Notes: a model not told the origin generated them from the sequence alone. Shown: positions 54,812 to 63,927, counted from the stretch's first letter. The stretch is 64,000 nucleotides of DNA from JANWHQ01 sp963775275 (GCA_963775275.1 CAVZII010000005.1:4030001-4094000), one strand, 5' to 3'. A program made the numbers and translations.

Positions 54812-55264
54812 GTGAAGCGGAGTCGCGCTGTCACGGCGAACCGCTCGCACGTGGTCACGGCGCTGCGGCGCAAGTATGCCGAGCTGAAGGGCGAGCTGAA
54901 GTACGCCGCAGCGCTCGACACCGGCCCGCTTGTGCTCGCGATCAACCAAGTCGGGTGCGTCCTCAGGATGTTCAGCCCTGACGAGGATCTAACCGCCATC
55001 GCGCCCGTGCGGCCCTATGCCCATGACCGCCGCGCCTGGGCGCGCACGGCGCTCGACATCCTCAGAACCGCTAACCGGCCCATGACCGCCCGTGAGCTGG
55101 CCAGGCGCGTCCTGGCAGCCACAGGAGCCGCACCCACGCCCGACACGCTGTCATCGGTCGAATGCTCTCTACACGCCGTCCTCGGGCGGTTGGAGGGGCG
55201 GGGCGTGGTGCGAGAAGATGGTGAGCCGAAGCGCTGGTTGGTGGCGCTAAACCCGACGGTCTGA
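54812..55264 (+). CDS. Conserved hypothetical cargo protein shared by both IS1595-like elements
   Basis: 150 residues from a GTG at 54812. It aligns along its length with the product of 61017-61463: TALRRKYAELKGEL, then VGCVLRMFSPDEDLTAIAPV and ARTALDILRTANRPMTAREL. The C-terminal half reads as a winged-helix-like domain (LGRLEGRGVVREDGEPKRW), so DNA binding is possible. It is divergent from the membrane peptide. Presence at the same relative place in both elements suggests a function for the element. Confidence 0.7.
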   Translation: MKRSRAVTANRSHVVTALRRKYAELKGELKYAAALDTGPLVLAINQVGCVLRMFSPDEDLTAIAPVRPYAHDRRAWARTALDILRTANRPMTARELARRVLAATGAAPTPDTLSSVECSLHAVLGRLEGRGVVREDGEPKRWLVALNPTV

Positions 55265-55271
55265 ACGTGTT

Positions 55272-55499
55272 ATGAGCAAATTGCTCAACAAGGGAGAGTC
55301 GATTGTGATTCAGCCAAAGAAAAGGAATTTCATCAGCTCGGCGAAGGGAACAGCCGAAGAGCGCCAAGCCGTCGCGTTAGAGTTCATCGCTCACTATCTC
55401 GATTTGATAGAATCCCACCTTGATAAACTCTCAAGCGGGGAGCCGAACGCCATGCTCGTTTCGGCTCTGGGCAAACTTGAGAAGGCGGTGCGGAAATAA
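55272..55499 (+). CDS. Small hypothetical cargo protein
   Basis: 75 residues from the ATG at 55272. A GTG at 55305 preceded by AAGGGAGAG is the better-supported start and would give a 64-residue protein. Content is basic then acidic-helical (ERQAVALEFIAHYLDLIESH, SALGKLEKAVRK). The codon use is more AT-rich than that of chromosomal genes. It follows the conserved cargo gene by 7 bp. No family is recognised. Confidence 0.5.
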   Translation: MSKLLNKGESIVIQPKKRNFISSAKGTAEERQAVALEFIAHYLDLIESHLDKLSSGEPNAMLVSALGKLEKAVRK

Positions 55500-55832
55500 A
55501 TCCTAGTTCCGCTATTTCGGCGGACGACATCTGATCCCACACCTCAAGTATTTTGTGCATTTGTGAAAGAGAATACCCGAGCGTCATGAACTGAATTGGG
55601 CGCGGTTTCGAGAGCGTTGATTTTGACACGACCACGCCTTTCGCGTAGATTTATCCGCGCGATAGCTGCTCGCCGTCGATAAGGCCGGGCGGGGCTGCAA
55701 CCCCGCATCCGTCCATTGCCCGCACGTCCAAGCACCGGCTGATTTGGAATCTAGCCGGTTGGAAAGGTGCGAGCAATGGACCTCTACTGCATAGAAGCTG
55801 ACACGGCAGAGCTGGACGCCCAGCTTCGGGCT
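55500..55832. other. AT-richer cargo segment without a firm gene
   Basis: A minus-strand frame from 55635 leftwards begins MVVSKSTLSKPRPIQF and contains YSLSQMHKILEVWDQM, which looks protein-like, but it runs into the opposite gene. The right part contains a small dyad GGCCGGGCGGGGCTGCAACC. It may hold a decayed or very short gene. Confidence 0.3.
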
Positions 55833-56036
55833 TTAGCGCCGCAAGGACGAGAAGATTTCCTTGCCGCGCTCCAGCGCGAGCCGAAGGAAGAAGCCGTCGA
55901 GGTCTTCCTTCGAGACTGTGTGCCCGCAAGTCGCGCAGGTGAACCCAACAAGGTCAGAGTAGGACTTCGGCTGCGCGGCTCCGTTGAAGGTCGTGCAAGC
56001 ACATGACGGACATGGGAATTTGGGATGGTTGTCCAT
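55833..56036 (-). CDS. Small zinc-ribbon protein
   Basis: 67 residues from the ATG at 56036, chosen because AAGGAG lies just upstream; an ATG five codons earlier is the alternative. Two CxxC knuckles are present, FPCPSCACTTFNG and FTCATCGHTVSKEDL, 18 residues apart, typical of a zinc ribbon. A helical tail follows (FLRLALERGKEIFSSL). It lies downstream of the transposase on the same strand within element 1. A frame on the opposite strand over the same bases is also open. Confidence 0.55.
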   Translation of the reverse strand: MDNHPKFPCPSCACTTFNGAAQPKSYSDLVGFTCATCGHTVSKEDLDGFFLRLALERGKEIFSSLRR

Positions 56037-56105
56037 AACGGACTCCTTCATCTCGGGCGGGAGCCAGCACCCTTGGGATTGTGGCGTCTCACGACGCGAC
56101 AGATT

Positions 56106-56173
56106 GTCTGCGACGGCTCCGGGTTTGTGTCGCAGACCTAGGGGCCGGTTCGGTTAGTGGCCGAATCGGCCCC
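56106..56173 (-). terminator. Paired hairpins after the element 1 transposase
   Basis: Two stems: GTCTGCGAC/GTCGCAGAC (56106-56114 and 56129-56137) and GGGGCCGGTTCGG/CCGAATCGGCCCC (56141-56153 and 56161-56173). They sit directly past the transposase stop and probably end its transcript, though no long U-tract follows. Confidence 0.5.
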
Positions 56174-56196
56174 GTCATTCTTACGCCCAAACCAGA

Positions 56197-57174
56197 TCAA
56201 GCGGCGTGCCGCTGCCAGTAGCCCTTCCACTGGCGGCTGACCGGGTGCGCCAGCGCGGCGCCGGTCGCCATCAGGTATTGCTCGCCGTTGCTGACCCGGC
56301 GGTTGTCTTCCCGCCATGCCATCTCGTTCGCATAGGCCGAAAGGTACGGCCCGGCGAGATGGTGATGGATGCCGATCTCGGCGCGACGGATGCGGGAGAA
56401 CCAGGACTCGGCTTGGTTCGTGCAGGCCTCGGCGGTCGAATACGCCTCGGTATGGTTGATGCGGCGGGTCAGGTAGCGGGCGTGGAGCGCATCCCAATGG
56501 GAGGCTTCGTCCGCATAGACCGTGGCGTCTGAGGCGACCACGTCGCCGATCTTGGCAACGGCGTCACCTTCCGCGCGGAACACGAACGGCAGGGATTGGC
56601 CCCGGCGCTCGCGCATCACGACCACGACGCGGCGCTTGCCGGTCTGATGCTCGGCCAGCCGGCGGTCGATCCGGTCTTCCTTGCGGTTGGCAGGCTTCAC
56701 GTAGCCGCCGAAGTAGGCGCCGTCGATCTCGACTTCGCCGTCCAGGGTTTGGCCGTGCTGGGCCGCGCCAAGGGCCTCGCGGAGCTTGTGGGAGAGGACG
56801 AAGGCCGTGCGGTACTGCACGTCCAGGTCCCGGCTGAGCTGGAGCGCCGAATGACCCTTCGCGCCGTTCACGAAGATCGCGATAGCGGCCAGATAGTCGC
56901 GGATCGGCAGCTTGCGGCTGGCGAAGATCGTCCCGCTCGTGACGCTGAACTTGTGGCGGCAGGCAGCACACTTGAAGCGGCGGTTGTCGCTCAGCTCGTA
57001 GACCGTGAGGCAGCCGCAGCGCGGGCAGACCGGCGCGCCCTCAGTGCTCGCCCAGCGGATCGACTTGAAGGTGTCGAAGGCCTCGTCATCGGACAGGCGC
57101 ATCACCTTCGCCAGCGACAGCGTGCGGGCCGCTGCTGAGAGAAGGAAGTGCTGGCCTGGTTGCCTGCGAGCCAC
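56197..57174 (-). CDS. IS1595-family transposase (intact)
   Basis: 325 residues from GTG. An N-terminal zinc ribbon (CPRCGCLTVYELSDNRRF, FKCAACRHKFS) is followed by the IS1595-type catalytic domain: the first Asp in GEVEIDGAYFGGYVKPANRK, the second in ATVYADEASHWDALHARY, and the Asn/Glu region in ACTNQAESWFSRIRRAEIG. It ends HPVSRQWKGYWQRHAA, identical in layout to the element 2 copy. It should mobilise the element and perhaps the frameshifted neighbour in trans. Confidence 0.93.
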   Translation of the reverse strand: MARRQPGQHFLLSAAARTLSLAKVMRLSDDEAFDTFKSIRWASTEGAPVCPRCGCLTVYELSDNRRFKCAACRHKFSVTSGTIFASRKLPIRDYLAAIAIFVNGAKGHSALQLSRDLDVQYRTAFVLSHKLREALGAAQHGQTLDGEVEIDGAYFGGYVKPANRKEDRIDRRLAEHQTGKRRVVVVMRERRGQSLPFVFRAEGDAVAKIGDVVASDATVYADEASHWDALHARYLTRRINHTEAYSTAEACTNQAESWFSRIRRAEIGIHHHLAGPYLSAYANEMAWREDNRRVSNGEQYLMATGAALAHPVSRQWKGYWQRHAA

Positions 57175-57178
57175 TTTT

Positions 57179-57255
57179 CATCACATCCGATGACGTTGCA
57201 TCAGATGTAGCGGTGGACCGTCACTCTTTCAAGTGCTATTTCATCAAATACGATG
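57179..57255. promoter_or_regulatory. Two operator-like 14-mers between transposase and DUF6471 gene
   Basis: CATCACATCCGATG (57179-57192) and CATCAAATACGATG (57242-57255), with a partial third copy CATCAGATGT at 57199-57208. They lie in the divergent 109-bp gap and are shared in form with element 2. They could bind the DUF6471 protein as an autoregulator; that is inference. Confidence 0.5.
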
Positions 57256-57283
57256 ATTTTTCGGCGCAGATGGAGGCGGCCCG

Positions 57284-57511
57284 ATGGACGATGCCAGCAA
57301 GGCGTATCAGGACAAGGCCAAGGGAATGCTCAGGGCGGAAATCGCGCGCCGGAATCTCAGCTATGACGAGCTGGCGCAGAAGCTCGCGGCCGTCGGGATT
57401 CAGGACAACGCCCGCAACCTGTCGAACAAGATCGCCAGGGGCGGTTTCACCGCGGGGTTTTTCGTCGCCTGCATGGAGGCGTTGGGGGTGACCGAGCTTC
57501 GCCTTAATTAG
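57284..57511 (+). CDS. DUF6471-domain small protein
   Basis: 75 residues with GGAGG upstream. The DUF6471 pattern is clear: RAEIARRNLSYDELAQKLAA, then NLSNKIARGGFTAGFFVACM and GVTELRLN. The helical layout and the Asn-Lys-Ile-x-Arg-Gly-x-Phe segment resemble small HTH regulators. It is divergent from the transposase, as a regulator of it might be. Element 2 carries a paralogue at 59266-59490. Confidence 0.85.
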   Translation: MDDASKAYQDKAKGMLRAEIARRNLSYDELAQKLAAVGIQDNARNLSNKIARGGFTAGFFVACMEALGVTELRLN

Positions 57512-58217
57512 GCTCCGGGAGGGTCATCGTATGATGGGGATTGTCCTGGCTGATAGTCATCTGACCCGAGGCAAGATGAAGACTAAGGGAGGTGCGAGCG
57601 GTTGGCGTGTCTCCCGTGACTAAGATATCAAACGTATAGTCCCCAGGGTCTATATCGAAGTCAAACAGTTCTTCATATACATGAATTTGTGATAAATCTC
57701 TAGATACCTGGAATATCTCAACGCACTTTTGTACCTTATCGATATTGAAGCAACTCCTGTCCCGCTTTCCTTGTCTATAGGCTTGTAGCCTTTTTGTCGT
57801 CATCGGTGAAAATTCGTCCGCCCCCCCATGCACTTGGGGTGCCCCATTTTGCGATATCCTCATGCTGCAACGCACCAAAATCACTCCAGGGCCAGAATTA
57901 CGAACGGGTATCTTAACACAATACCAATCGTCGTCTTTGACGAGGAGGAATTTTCCTATTGAAATTTTGGTTATAGTTAGAATAGCTACTCGGTAGGCTA
58001 GGCCAACAATAGCGAGAACGCCCGCTCCGATGAAATAATACCAGAGCGGCCACGGGCAATATCCGAAATGGTGCAGCACGGCATTCACCATGCCGCTCAC
58101 AACTGGCGCGGCTGCGAATCCGGCGCTCGCTGGCCAGCGCCATATCCGCAATGACCAATGGTCGGGCCAAATGAGGACCCTGACCGTCTGCCATAGGACG
58201 CGACCTGAGTATCCCAT
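57504..58217 (-). CDS. Membrane-anchored cargo protein of element 1
   Basis: 237 residues from the ATG at 58217; 12 more codons are open upstream. Two hydrophobic segments (SAGFAAAPVVSGMVNAVL, YFIGAGVLAIVGLAYRVAIL) are followed by a soluble beta-rich domain: DDDWYCVKIPVRNSGPGVIL and FDFDIDPGDYTFDILVTGD. It overlaps the DUF6471 gene by 8 bp at its 3' end. Codon use is AT-rich, a sign of recent acquisition. No family is recognised; its place at the outer end of the element marks it as cargo. Confidence 0.6.
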   Translation of the reverse strand: MGYSGRVLWQTVRVLIWPDHWSLRIWRWPASAGFAAAPVVSGMVNAVLHHFGYCPWPLWYYFIGAGVLAIVGLAYRVAILTITKISIGKFLLVKDDDWYCVKIPVRNSGPGVILVRCSMRISQNGAPQVHGGADEFSPMTTKRLQAYRQGKRDRSCFNIDKVQKCVEIFQVSRDLSQIHVYEELFDFDIDPGDYTFDILVTGDTPTARTSLSLHLASGQMTISQDNPHHTMTLPEPN

Positions 58218-58319
58218 CCCGCCACCCTGCCCGGACTCAGCCGGGGGGTGCAATCGGAAGCTACGGCGAGGCAGTCAGCGGGCCGGCTCATGGCCTAGTC
58301 CCATCTGCTGCATAATACC

Positions 58320-58329
58320 GCCCATTACC
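58320..58329. repeat. 10-bp direct repeat between the two elements
   Basis: GCCCATTACC here is identical to 54599-54608 and 61532-61541. It separates the right end of element 1 (CATAATACC) from the left end of element 2 (GGTGTTATG). The three copies fit target-site duplication by successive insertion at one site. Confidence 0.75.
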
Positions 58330-58333
58330 GGTG

Positions 58334-59314
58334 TTATGTAGCAAGTGGGACCGGACGTGATGCGTAAGCCCGCTCCAATGGCGGCGTGCGCCGTCGGTTT
58401 CGATGACGCATCAGACTCCTCAATTCGGCTATTGCTGGCCACGGCGGTTCCTCTTCGCCGGGGCGGCTACGGCGATCATAGTTGTATTCGCCCTTCCCTC
58501 TGAAGGGAGTTGCGATGACAAATTTAGCCCCGGGCTTATGTCGATGGGCGCAAAAACCTCCAATGTACTCATGGCCCATGAGGTCCCTATATCGAACATA
58601 GCCCATGATAAACCAAGATCTAGATGGGTCAGAGGGGGGAATCAGGATGGGCTCTCCATTAAAGTACCTCTTTGGGCGAGTGGTGAATTTCTGGGAAGGT
58701 TTGTCAACGCCGACAACAACACCGGATGGCACTGTCCAGCCTCCGCCTTGTCCAGGACATGGTGCAACTGGTTGTGCGCCAAAAGCCTCGTGAAGAATGG
58801 GGCGGACCCAAAGATAACCTATGATGGCGGGCGTCTTCCCGTGATTGATGAAGCAATAGGGAACGGGAGCCAGCTCAAGTTCGAGATCGGTCGCGCCATC
58901 AACTCGATCCTGCTCCAAGAACTCAAGAACGAGAAAGGGCCGCTCAATGCCTTCCAGGGCCTTCCTCGCTATCTCGGTTGCCTCCACGGCTGCCTCGGTG
59001 GCGCGGGCGGAGAACAACAAGGCCCAACCCACAAAGGCGATACCGACGACGCTGAAGGCCAATTGCCAGACGCCAAGATCGAACGAGGCCTCGGCGGCAT
59101 CCGCTTGCCTAGCCTCTTGCTTCAAGCTTTTGTCGCCGCAGTCATGGCCCTCAGTGCAGTGGGCCTCGGTGCGGGCATCTATCTGTGTTCGTTGCCGATG
59201 CACCGCATCGACCCAGCTAGAGGCCGCCAAGATGGTGCCAACGAGCCCTAGGAAACACAGGGCCGTCAGGAATCGTCCAATCTCAGCGCGCTCACGCCCA
59301 TCGCGACCAAGCAT
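58334..59314 (-). CDS. Membrane-anchored cargo protein of element 2
   Basis: 326 residues with two N-terminal membrane helices (FLTALCFLGLVGTILAASSW, LAFSVVGIAFVGWALLFSA) separated by a short loop with CTEGHDCGDK. A coiled segment (ATEAAVEATEIARKALEGIE) leads to a soluble beta-rich domain (PVPYCFINHGKTPAIIGYLW, SWFIMGYVRYRDLMGHEYIG). The TAA stop lies inside the left terminal repeat. It overlaps the DUF6471 gene by 49 bp. The topology parallels the element 1 cargo protein, but the sequences do not obviously align. Confidence 0.65.
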   Translation of the reverse strand: MLGRDGRERAEIGRFLTALCFLGLVGTILAASSWVDAVHRQRTQIDARTEAHCTEGHDCGDKSLKQEARQADAAEASFDLGVWQLAFSVVGIAFVGWALLFSARATEAAVEATEIARKALEGIERPFLVLEFLEQDRVDGATDLELELAPVPYCFINHGKTPAIIGYLWVRPILHEAFGAQPVAPCPGQGGGWTVPSGVVVGVDKPSQKFTTRPKRYFNGEPILIPPSDPSRSWFIMGYVRYRDLMGHEYIGGFCAHRHKPGAKFVIATPFRGKGEYNYDRRSRPGEEEPPWPAIAELRSLMRHRNRRRTPPLERAYASRPVPLAT

Positions 59315-59490
59315 TGGATCAAGAAGGCTCCCGTGAATCCACCCCGGCTGATCTTGTTCCTCAGATTGGCCTCTGTCTCGCGGATTCCGAGCGCGGCCAG
59401 CTTATCGACCAGGCCGGCATAGCTGATCTGCCGCTTCACCATCTCGCTACGTAGCAGGCCCTTGGTGTAGGCCACCCAATCGCGGTCCAT
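59266..59490 (-). CDS. DUF6471-domain small protein
   Basis: 74 residues: LRSEMVKRQISYAGLVDKLA, then NLRNKISRGGFTGAFLIQCL and GVSALRLDDS. It is about half identical to the element 1 homologue, with the Asn-Lys-Ile-Ser-Arg-Gly-Gly-Phe core retained. It is divergent from the transposase, as in element 1, and overlaps the cargo gene downstream. Confidence 0.85.
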   Translation of the reverse strand: MDRDWVAYTKGLLRSEMVKRQISYAGLVDKLAALGIRETEANLRNKISRGGFTGAFLIQCLVAMGVSALRLDDS

Positions 59491-59518
59491 CGTGCGCCTC
59501 CGGTTCCGTGTCGAATGT

Positions 59519-59596
59519 CACCATATTCGATGCGAACGCCATTGACAACGGGGCGCGTTAGCATCATATCTCATTACGCACGTAACGGATGTGATG
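59519..59596. promoter_or_regulatory. Operator-like repeats upstream of the element 2 transposase
   Basis: CACCATATTCGATG at 59519-59532 and, on the minus strand, CATCACATCCG at 59596-59586. The second is identical over 11 bases to the element 1 site and lies at the same place, a few bases before the transposase start. Confidence 0.45.
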
Positions 59597-59600
59597 ACAA

Positions 59601-60575
<975 letters not shown>

Positions 60576-60576
<1 letters not shown>

Positions 60577-60633
60577 GGTGAGTCAAATTGCCGCGTGCTG
60601 CTCTGGACAACAATTTGTGGACAGGACTCACCC
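60576..60633. repeat. Inverted repeat after the element 2 transposase
   Basis: GGGTGAGTC (60576-60584) and GACTCACCC (60625-60633) enclose a 40-base segment with its own TGGACAACAATTTGTGGACA near-dyad. It overlaps the transposase stop and is a possible terminator. Confidence 0.4.
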
Positions 60634-60699
60634 GAGTGGTGACTATCGCCCCTCAGGGATGGTGGCGCTCGCCGCCCCCCTCAGCTGTCCCGCCTCAGG

Positions 60700-60816
60700 T
60701 CAATGATTAGGGTAGCTACGGCAGTGGGAGACGACAGTCTCCCACTTGCCGAACCGAAAGCGGCGGTATTCACACACCGAAACCGCCTTCGGCCAGGAGC
60801 AGACAACTCGCGTCAT
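60700..60816 (-). CDS. 38-residue Cys-containing protein
   Basis: ATG at 60816, with GGAGAAG a few bases upstream. The sequence MTRVVCSWPKAVSVCEYRRF and then RFGKWETVVSHCRSYPNH has three cysteines and a basic, aromatic-rich body. It is too short for common gene finders. No function is known; it is element 2 cargo, on the opposite strand to the transposase. Confidence 0.45.
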   Translation of the reverse strand: MTRVVCSWPKAVSVCEYRRFRFGKWETVVSHCRSYPNH

Positions 60817-61016
60817 CTTCTCTTCTCCGTCCGGGAAAGAGCCCGGAGTCTCCGGAGCGCCCCGTGCGCCCGCGCCGTTCAGGCTGGGACGCAAGGAGAC
60901 TTGAGAAGAAGGCGACGAGCGCCGAGCTTTTGAATGCGATGCTTCGCTGAGTTCGAGGAAGAGCGGCTCGGCGCCTCATCCTGTCGCAGTAAGGACATAA
61001 GCATATCCTTATGCGG

Positions 61017-61463
61017 CTAACACAGGACGGCCCACTTAAACGGCCGCCGCGTCCCCGACCGCACAATCCCAATCTCCGCTCGCCGCCGCCCCAGCGTCGC
61101 CAGGACAGAGCACTCGGCCGACACCGCCTCGGGGCCGTCCTCAGGCTCCCCACGCGCCCGCATGATGCGCCGGACGATCTCCTTGGCCGTAAGCGGCTCC
61201 TGAGCCTCCCTGAGCACGTCCAGGGCGGATGTGAACCACACCGGCCCATTGCCGCCCCGCCGGTTCGTGCTGGGCCGTATGGGCCTGATGGCGGCGAAGT
61301 CCTGAGCTGGCCAGAACATGCGGATCACCGCCGCCAGGTGCGTTAGGTCCGCGCGGAGGGCCGCTTCGTCACCAACTCCGGCGGCGATCTCGCCCAGCTT
61401 GTGGGCGTAGGTTCGGCGCAGGGTTTTGACGAGCTGGGGGACCTTCTCAGGCTTCGTAACCAT
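61017..61463 (-). CDS. Conserved hypothetical cargo protein shared by both elements
   Basis: 148 residues from the ATG at 61463. It is homologous to the 54812-55264 product: VKTLRRTYAHKLGEI, VIRMFWPAQDFAAIRPIRP, and SALDVLREAQEPLTAKEIVR followed by RRAEIGIVRSGTRRPFKW. The helix-turn-wing pattern at the end suggests nucleic-acid binding. It lies near the right end of element 2, the mirror of its place in element 1. Confidence 0.7.
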   Translation of the reverse strand: MVTKPEKVPQLVKTLRRTYAHKLGEIAAGVGDEAALRADLTHLAAVIRMFWPAQDFAAIRPIRPSTNRRGGNGPVWFTSALDVLREAQEPLTAKEIVRRIMRARGEPEDGPEAVSAECSVLATLGRRRAEIGIVRSGTRRPFKWAVLC

Positions 61464-61621
61464 CCCCGGATTGTATGTCACCGGATGCGGTTACGGGCGT
61501 CCGCGGTTGGTCCCATTTGCTACATAATACCGCCCATTACCGCGAATTAAGTGGCGCCGGCGGCTTGCGTGCGTCACATGGTCGGCGATTGGGGGTTACT
61601 GCGCCGCTTGTTGAGGTGTGA

Positions 61622-62470
61622 ATGTCGCGGGTACCCAGTCTCTCCGTCCTGGCGGGCCTCCTGGCCCTCGTCCTGGCCGGCGCGGCGCATGCGGGCGACG
61701 ACGTCCAGCGCGTGGTGACCTTCGGCGGCTCGTGCAAGGGCTGCTCGCTCGCCGGCCGCAAGCTGACCGGCGCCACCTTCACCGGCGGCAACTTCGACGC
61801 CGCGACCCTCGCGGGGTCGGACCTGCGCGGCGCCTCCTTCACCGCCACCTCCTTCATCGGCGCGGATTTCTCGCGCGCGGACCTCAGGAGCGCGAGCCTC
61901 CTGGGCGTCAATTTCACCAAAGCCACCTTCTCCGACGCGCGGATGGACGGGCTGGAGGGGGCGGGGCCGGTCTTCACCGGCGCCTACCTCAAGCGCGCCA
62001 ACCTGACCTCCGCCGAGCTGGTGGGCGCCAACTTCACCGGCGCCACCCTGGCGGACGCCCGCCTGGTGGGGGCCGAACTGGTCGCCGCGAACCTGACGGA
62101 TGCGGACGCGCGGCGGGCCGACTTCAAGGGCGCGGACCTCACCGCGGCCAGGCTGGCCAAGGGCCGCTTCATCGACGCCTCGTTCCGGGGCGCCCAGCTC
62201 GACGGCGCAGCCCTTTTCGGCGGCGACTTCACGCGGGCGGACTTCAAGGGCGCGAGCCTGGAAGGCGCGCGGCTGTTCGGGACCGACCTGTCGCAGGCCC
62301 GGGGCCTCGATCAGGACCAGCTCGACGAGGCCTGCGCGGACGCCACCACGCGCCTGCCCCCCGGGCTCGTCGGCAAGCCCTGCCGGCGGCCCTTCGTCTT
62401 CCACATGCCGCGCATCCCCATCCCCCCGCCGCCTCCCGCGCCGCCCGAGCCGCCGGCCCCGCCGCGCTAG
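61622..62470 (+). CDS. Exported pentapeptide-repeat protein
   Basis: 282 residues with a signal peptide (LSVLAGLLALVLAGAAHAG). About 30 pentapeptides of the A(D/N)(L/F)xx type build a right-handed quadrilateral beta helix: TGATFTGGNFDAATLAGSDL, GADFSRADLRSASLLGVNFT, GADLTAARLAKGRFIDASFR. It closes with LDQDQLDEACADATTRLPPG and a Pro-rich tail. The TAG stop is formed by the CTAG end of the adjoining hairpin doublet. It is a paralogue of the 53208 gene across the transposon pair. Confidence 0.88.
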   Translation: MSRVPSLSVLAGLLALVLAGAAHAGDDVQRVVTFGGSCKGCSLAGRKLTGATFTGGNFDAATLAGSDLRGASFTATSFIGADFSRADLRSASLLGVNFTKATFSDARMDGLEGAGPVFTGAYLKRANLTSAELVGANFTGATLADARLVGAELVAANLTDADARRADFKGADLTAARLAKGRFIDASFRGAQLDGAALFGGDFTRADFKGASLEGARLFGTDLSQARGLDQDQLDEACADATTRLPPGLVGKPCRRPFVFHMPRIPIPPPPPAPPEPPAPPR

Positions 62471-62632
62471 TGTGGTGGATCAGAAGTTCGCATGATGATG
62501 GCGGCTCCCGCAGTTGCGAACTTCTGATCCTTAAACCACACTAGAATCATAGACTTGCTAGTGTCCCGATCGATTCCGAAGTTCGCATCTGCCTGGCAAA
62601 AGCGCTGGCGAACTTCGGAATCGGGACACTAG
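62467..62632. repeat. Hairpin doublet, family 1 (complete copy)
   Basis: Hairpin B 62467-62544 (CTAGTGTGG to CCACACTAG, stem GATCAGAAGTTCGC), linker AATCATAGACTTG (62545-62557), hairpin A 62558-62632 (CTAGTGTCC to GGACACTAG, stem GATTCCGAAGTTCGC). It is the cleanest example of the doublet architecture, in reverse orientation to the copies at 44 kb. Confidence 0.85.
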
Positions 62633-62729
62633 GCCCGGACGATCCTTCTTCCTGCCCGGGGCCTTGCGGCGAGCGGGCTCGCGGCGCGATAGCCGGCCGT
62701 CCCGGACATGCGGATCGAGGCGCGAAGTC

Positions 62730-63641
62730 GTGACCAGGCCGACTCTGAAGTGGATGCTGACCGCCCTCCTCGTCGCGGCCGCCCTGGCGGCCATGGCCGC
62801 CGCCGTGGCCTTGATCGACGCGCGCTCCCAGGCGGTGCTGGACGCCCGCCACGCCAGGCCTCCCAGCGCCGTGCGCGCCCTCGCCTCCCCCGACGCGATC
62901 GCCGCCGGCGCCCATCTCGTGGCGGTCACCGCCTGCGCCGGATGCCACGGCGCGGACCTGACCGGGCGCTGGCGCGCCGTCTCGGGATCGCCGATCCATG
63001 CCCCGAACCTCACCATCCAGGCCCGCCGCCTGTCCGATGGGGACCTCGACCGCGCGATCCGCCGGGGCCTGCGGCCGGACGGACGCACCGAGCTGGCGAT
63101 GCCGTCGCAGGCCTATGCCGGCTTCACCGACGACGAGGTCGGCGCGATCATCGGCTATCTGCGCAGCCAGCGGCCCAGGGGCAAGACGGCCGCCCAGCCG
63201 CGGCCCGGCCTGATGCTGCGGGTGAACCTGCTGGCCGGCGCCTACCGGACCATCGCCGCCAGGCTGGCCGACGCCAGGGCGCCGCTCGACGCCGGCCCGC
63301 GCTACGCCCTGGGCCGCCATCTGGCGCGGGTCGCCTGCGGCCAGTGCCATGGCGGCGACCTCGGCGGCGACGTCGGCCCCGACCTCTCCATCCGCGGCGA
63401 CTACGACCGCGCCCAGTTCCACGTCCTGATGCGCACGGGCGCGGCGGACGACGGCCGCGACCTGATGCTGATGTCGCGCACCGCCAAGGCGAGCTTCAGC
63501 CATTTCAGCGACGGCGAGATCGACGCCATCTTCGACTACCTCCAGGCCCGCGACCGGATCCTCGGCGCCCGCCGCTCGCCGGCGCAGTTAGGGCAAAGCT
63601 CCCTGCCCCCTGGAGGGGGGAGAGGTCGGGAGAGGGGGTGA
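62730..63641 (+). CDS. Dihaem cytochrome c
   Basis: 303 residues from a GTG at 62730; an ATG at 62754 would also keep the membrane helix (LTALLVAAALAAMAAAVALI). Two haem-binding motifs are present: VTACAGCHGADLTGRW and VACGQCHGGDLGGDVG, each in its own cytochrome domain, with likely distal Met residues in ELAMPSQAYAGF and DLMLMSRTAK. The domain pairing resembles alcohol-dehydrogenase-type cytochrome subunits. The last 15 or so residues (LPPGGGRGRERG) come from a repeat at the 3' end. Confidence 0.88.
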   Translation: MTRPTLKWMLTALLVAAALAAMAAAVALIDARSQAVLDARHARPPSAVRALASPDAIAAGAHLVAVTACAGCHGADLTGRWRAVSGSPIHAPNLTIQARRLSDGDLDRAIRRGLRPDGRTELAMPSQAYAGFTDDEVGAIIGYLRSQRPRGKTAAQPRPGLMLRVNLLAGAYRTIAARLADARAPLDAGPRYALGRHLARVACGQCHGGDLGGDVGPDLSIRGDYDRAQFHVLMRTGAADDGRDLMLMSRTAKASFSHFSDGEIDAIFDYLQARDRILGARRSPAQLGQSSLPPGGGRGRERG

Positions 63642-63808
63642 AAACGTAGCCGCAGAGGCGCGGCCAGCGACGGGCTCAGTGGTGTCGAGGCGCGCTGCGG
63701 CCCGGAGGATCACCCGCCGGGTCTGCGCAGCTGAGCTGACGCCTCCGACCCCTCCCCCTTCCAGGGCTACGGCATTCACACAATTGAGTCGGTTGGGCCG
63801 CCAGTTCG

Positions 63809-63862
63809 ACCTTCTCCCCTTGCGGGAGAAGGTGGCGGGCGGAGCCCGCCGGATGAGGGGTC
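63809..63862. repeat. TTCTCCCC-type palindromic repeat
   Basis: ACCTTCTCCCCTTGCGGGAG followed by a GGCGGGCGGAGCCCGCC hairpin and GGATGAGGGGTC, almost identical to 52584-52637. It lies between the dihaem cytochrome and the next gene; the remaining bases of this gap contain nothing recognised. Confidence 0.7.
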
Positions 63863-63927
63863 TCTCAGAGTTAACATGCAAATCAAGGGGTTAACCCGAC
63901 GCGTGATCTCGAGGCGCCGGCCGCTCG

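Larger units (their letters stand above)
54609..58319. mobile_element. IS1595-like transposon 1 with cargo genes
   Basis: 3711 bp bounded by inverted ends: left GGTATTATGCAGCAGAAGGG, right (reverse complement) GGTATTATGCAGCAGATGGG. The 10-bp direct repeat GCCCATTACC flanks it at 54599-54608 and 58320-58329. Contents: a 42-residue membrane peptide, a conserved hypothetical shared with element 2, two small proteins, an intact transposase, a DUF6471 gene and a membrane protein at the right end. AT content is higher in the cargo than in neighbouring chromosomal genes. Gene order is the mirror image of element 2. Confidence 0.8.

Noticed and set aside
55767..56006. Plus-strand frame beginning MRAMDLYCIEADTAEL, with a plausible ribosome-binding site
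   Set aside because: It lies antisense to the zinc-ribbon gene, whose two CxxC knuckles and AAGGAG are stronger evidence. Kept only as an alternative.
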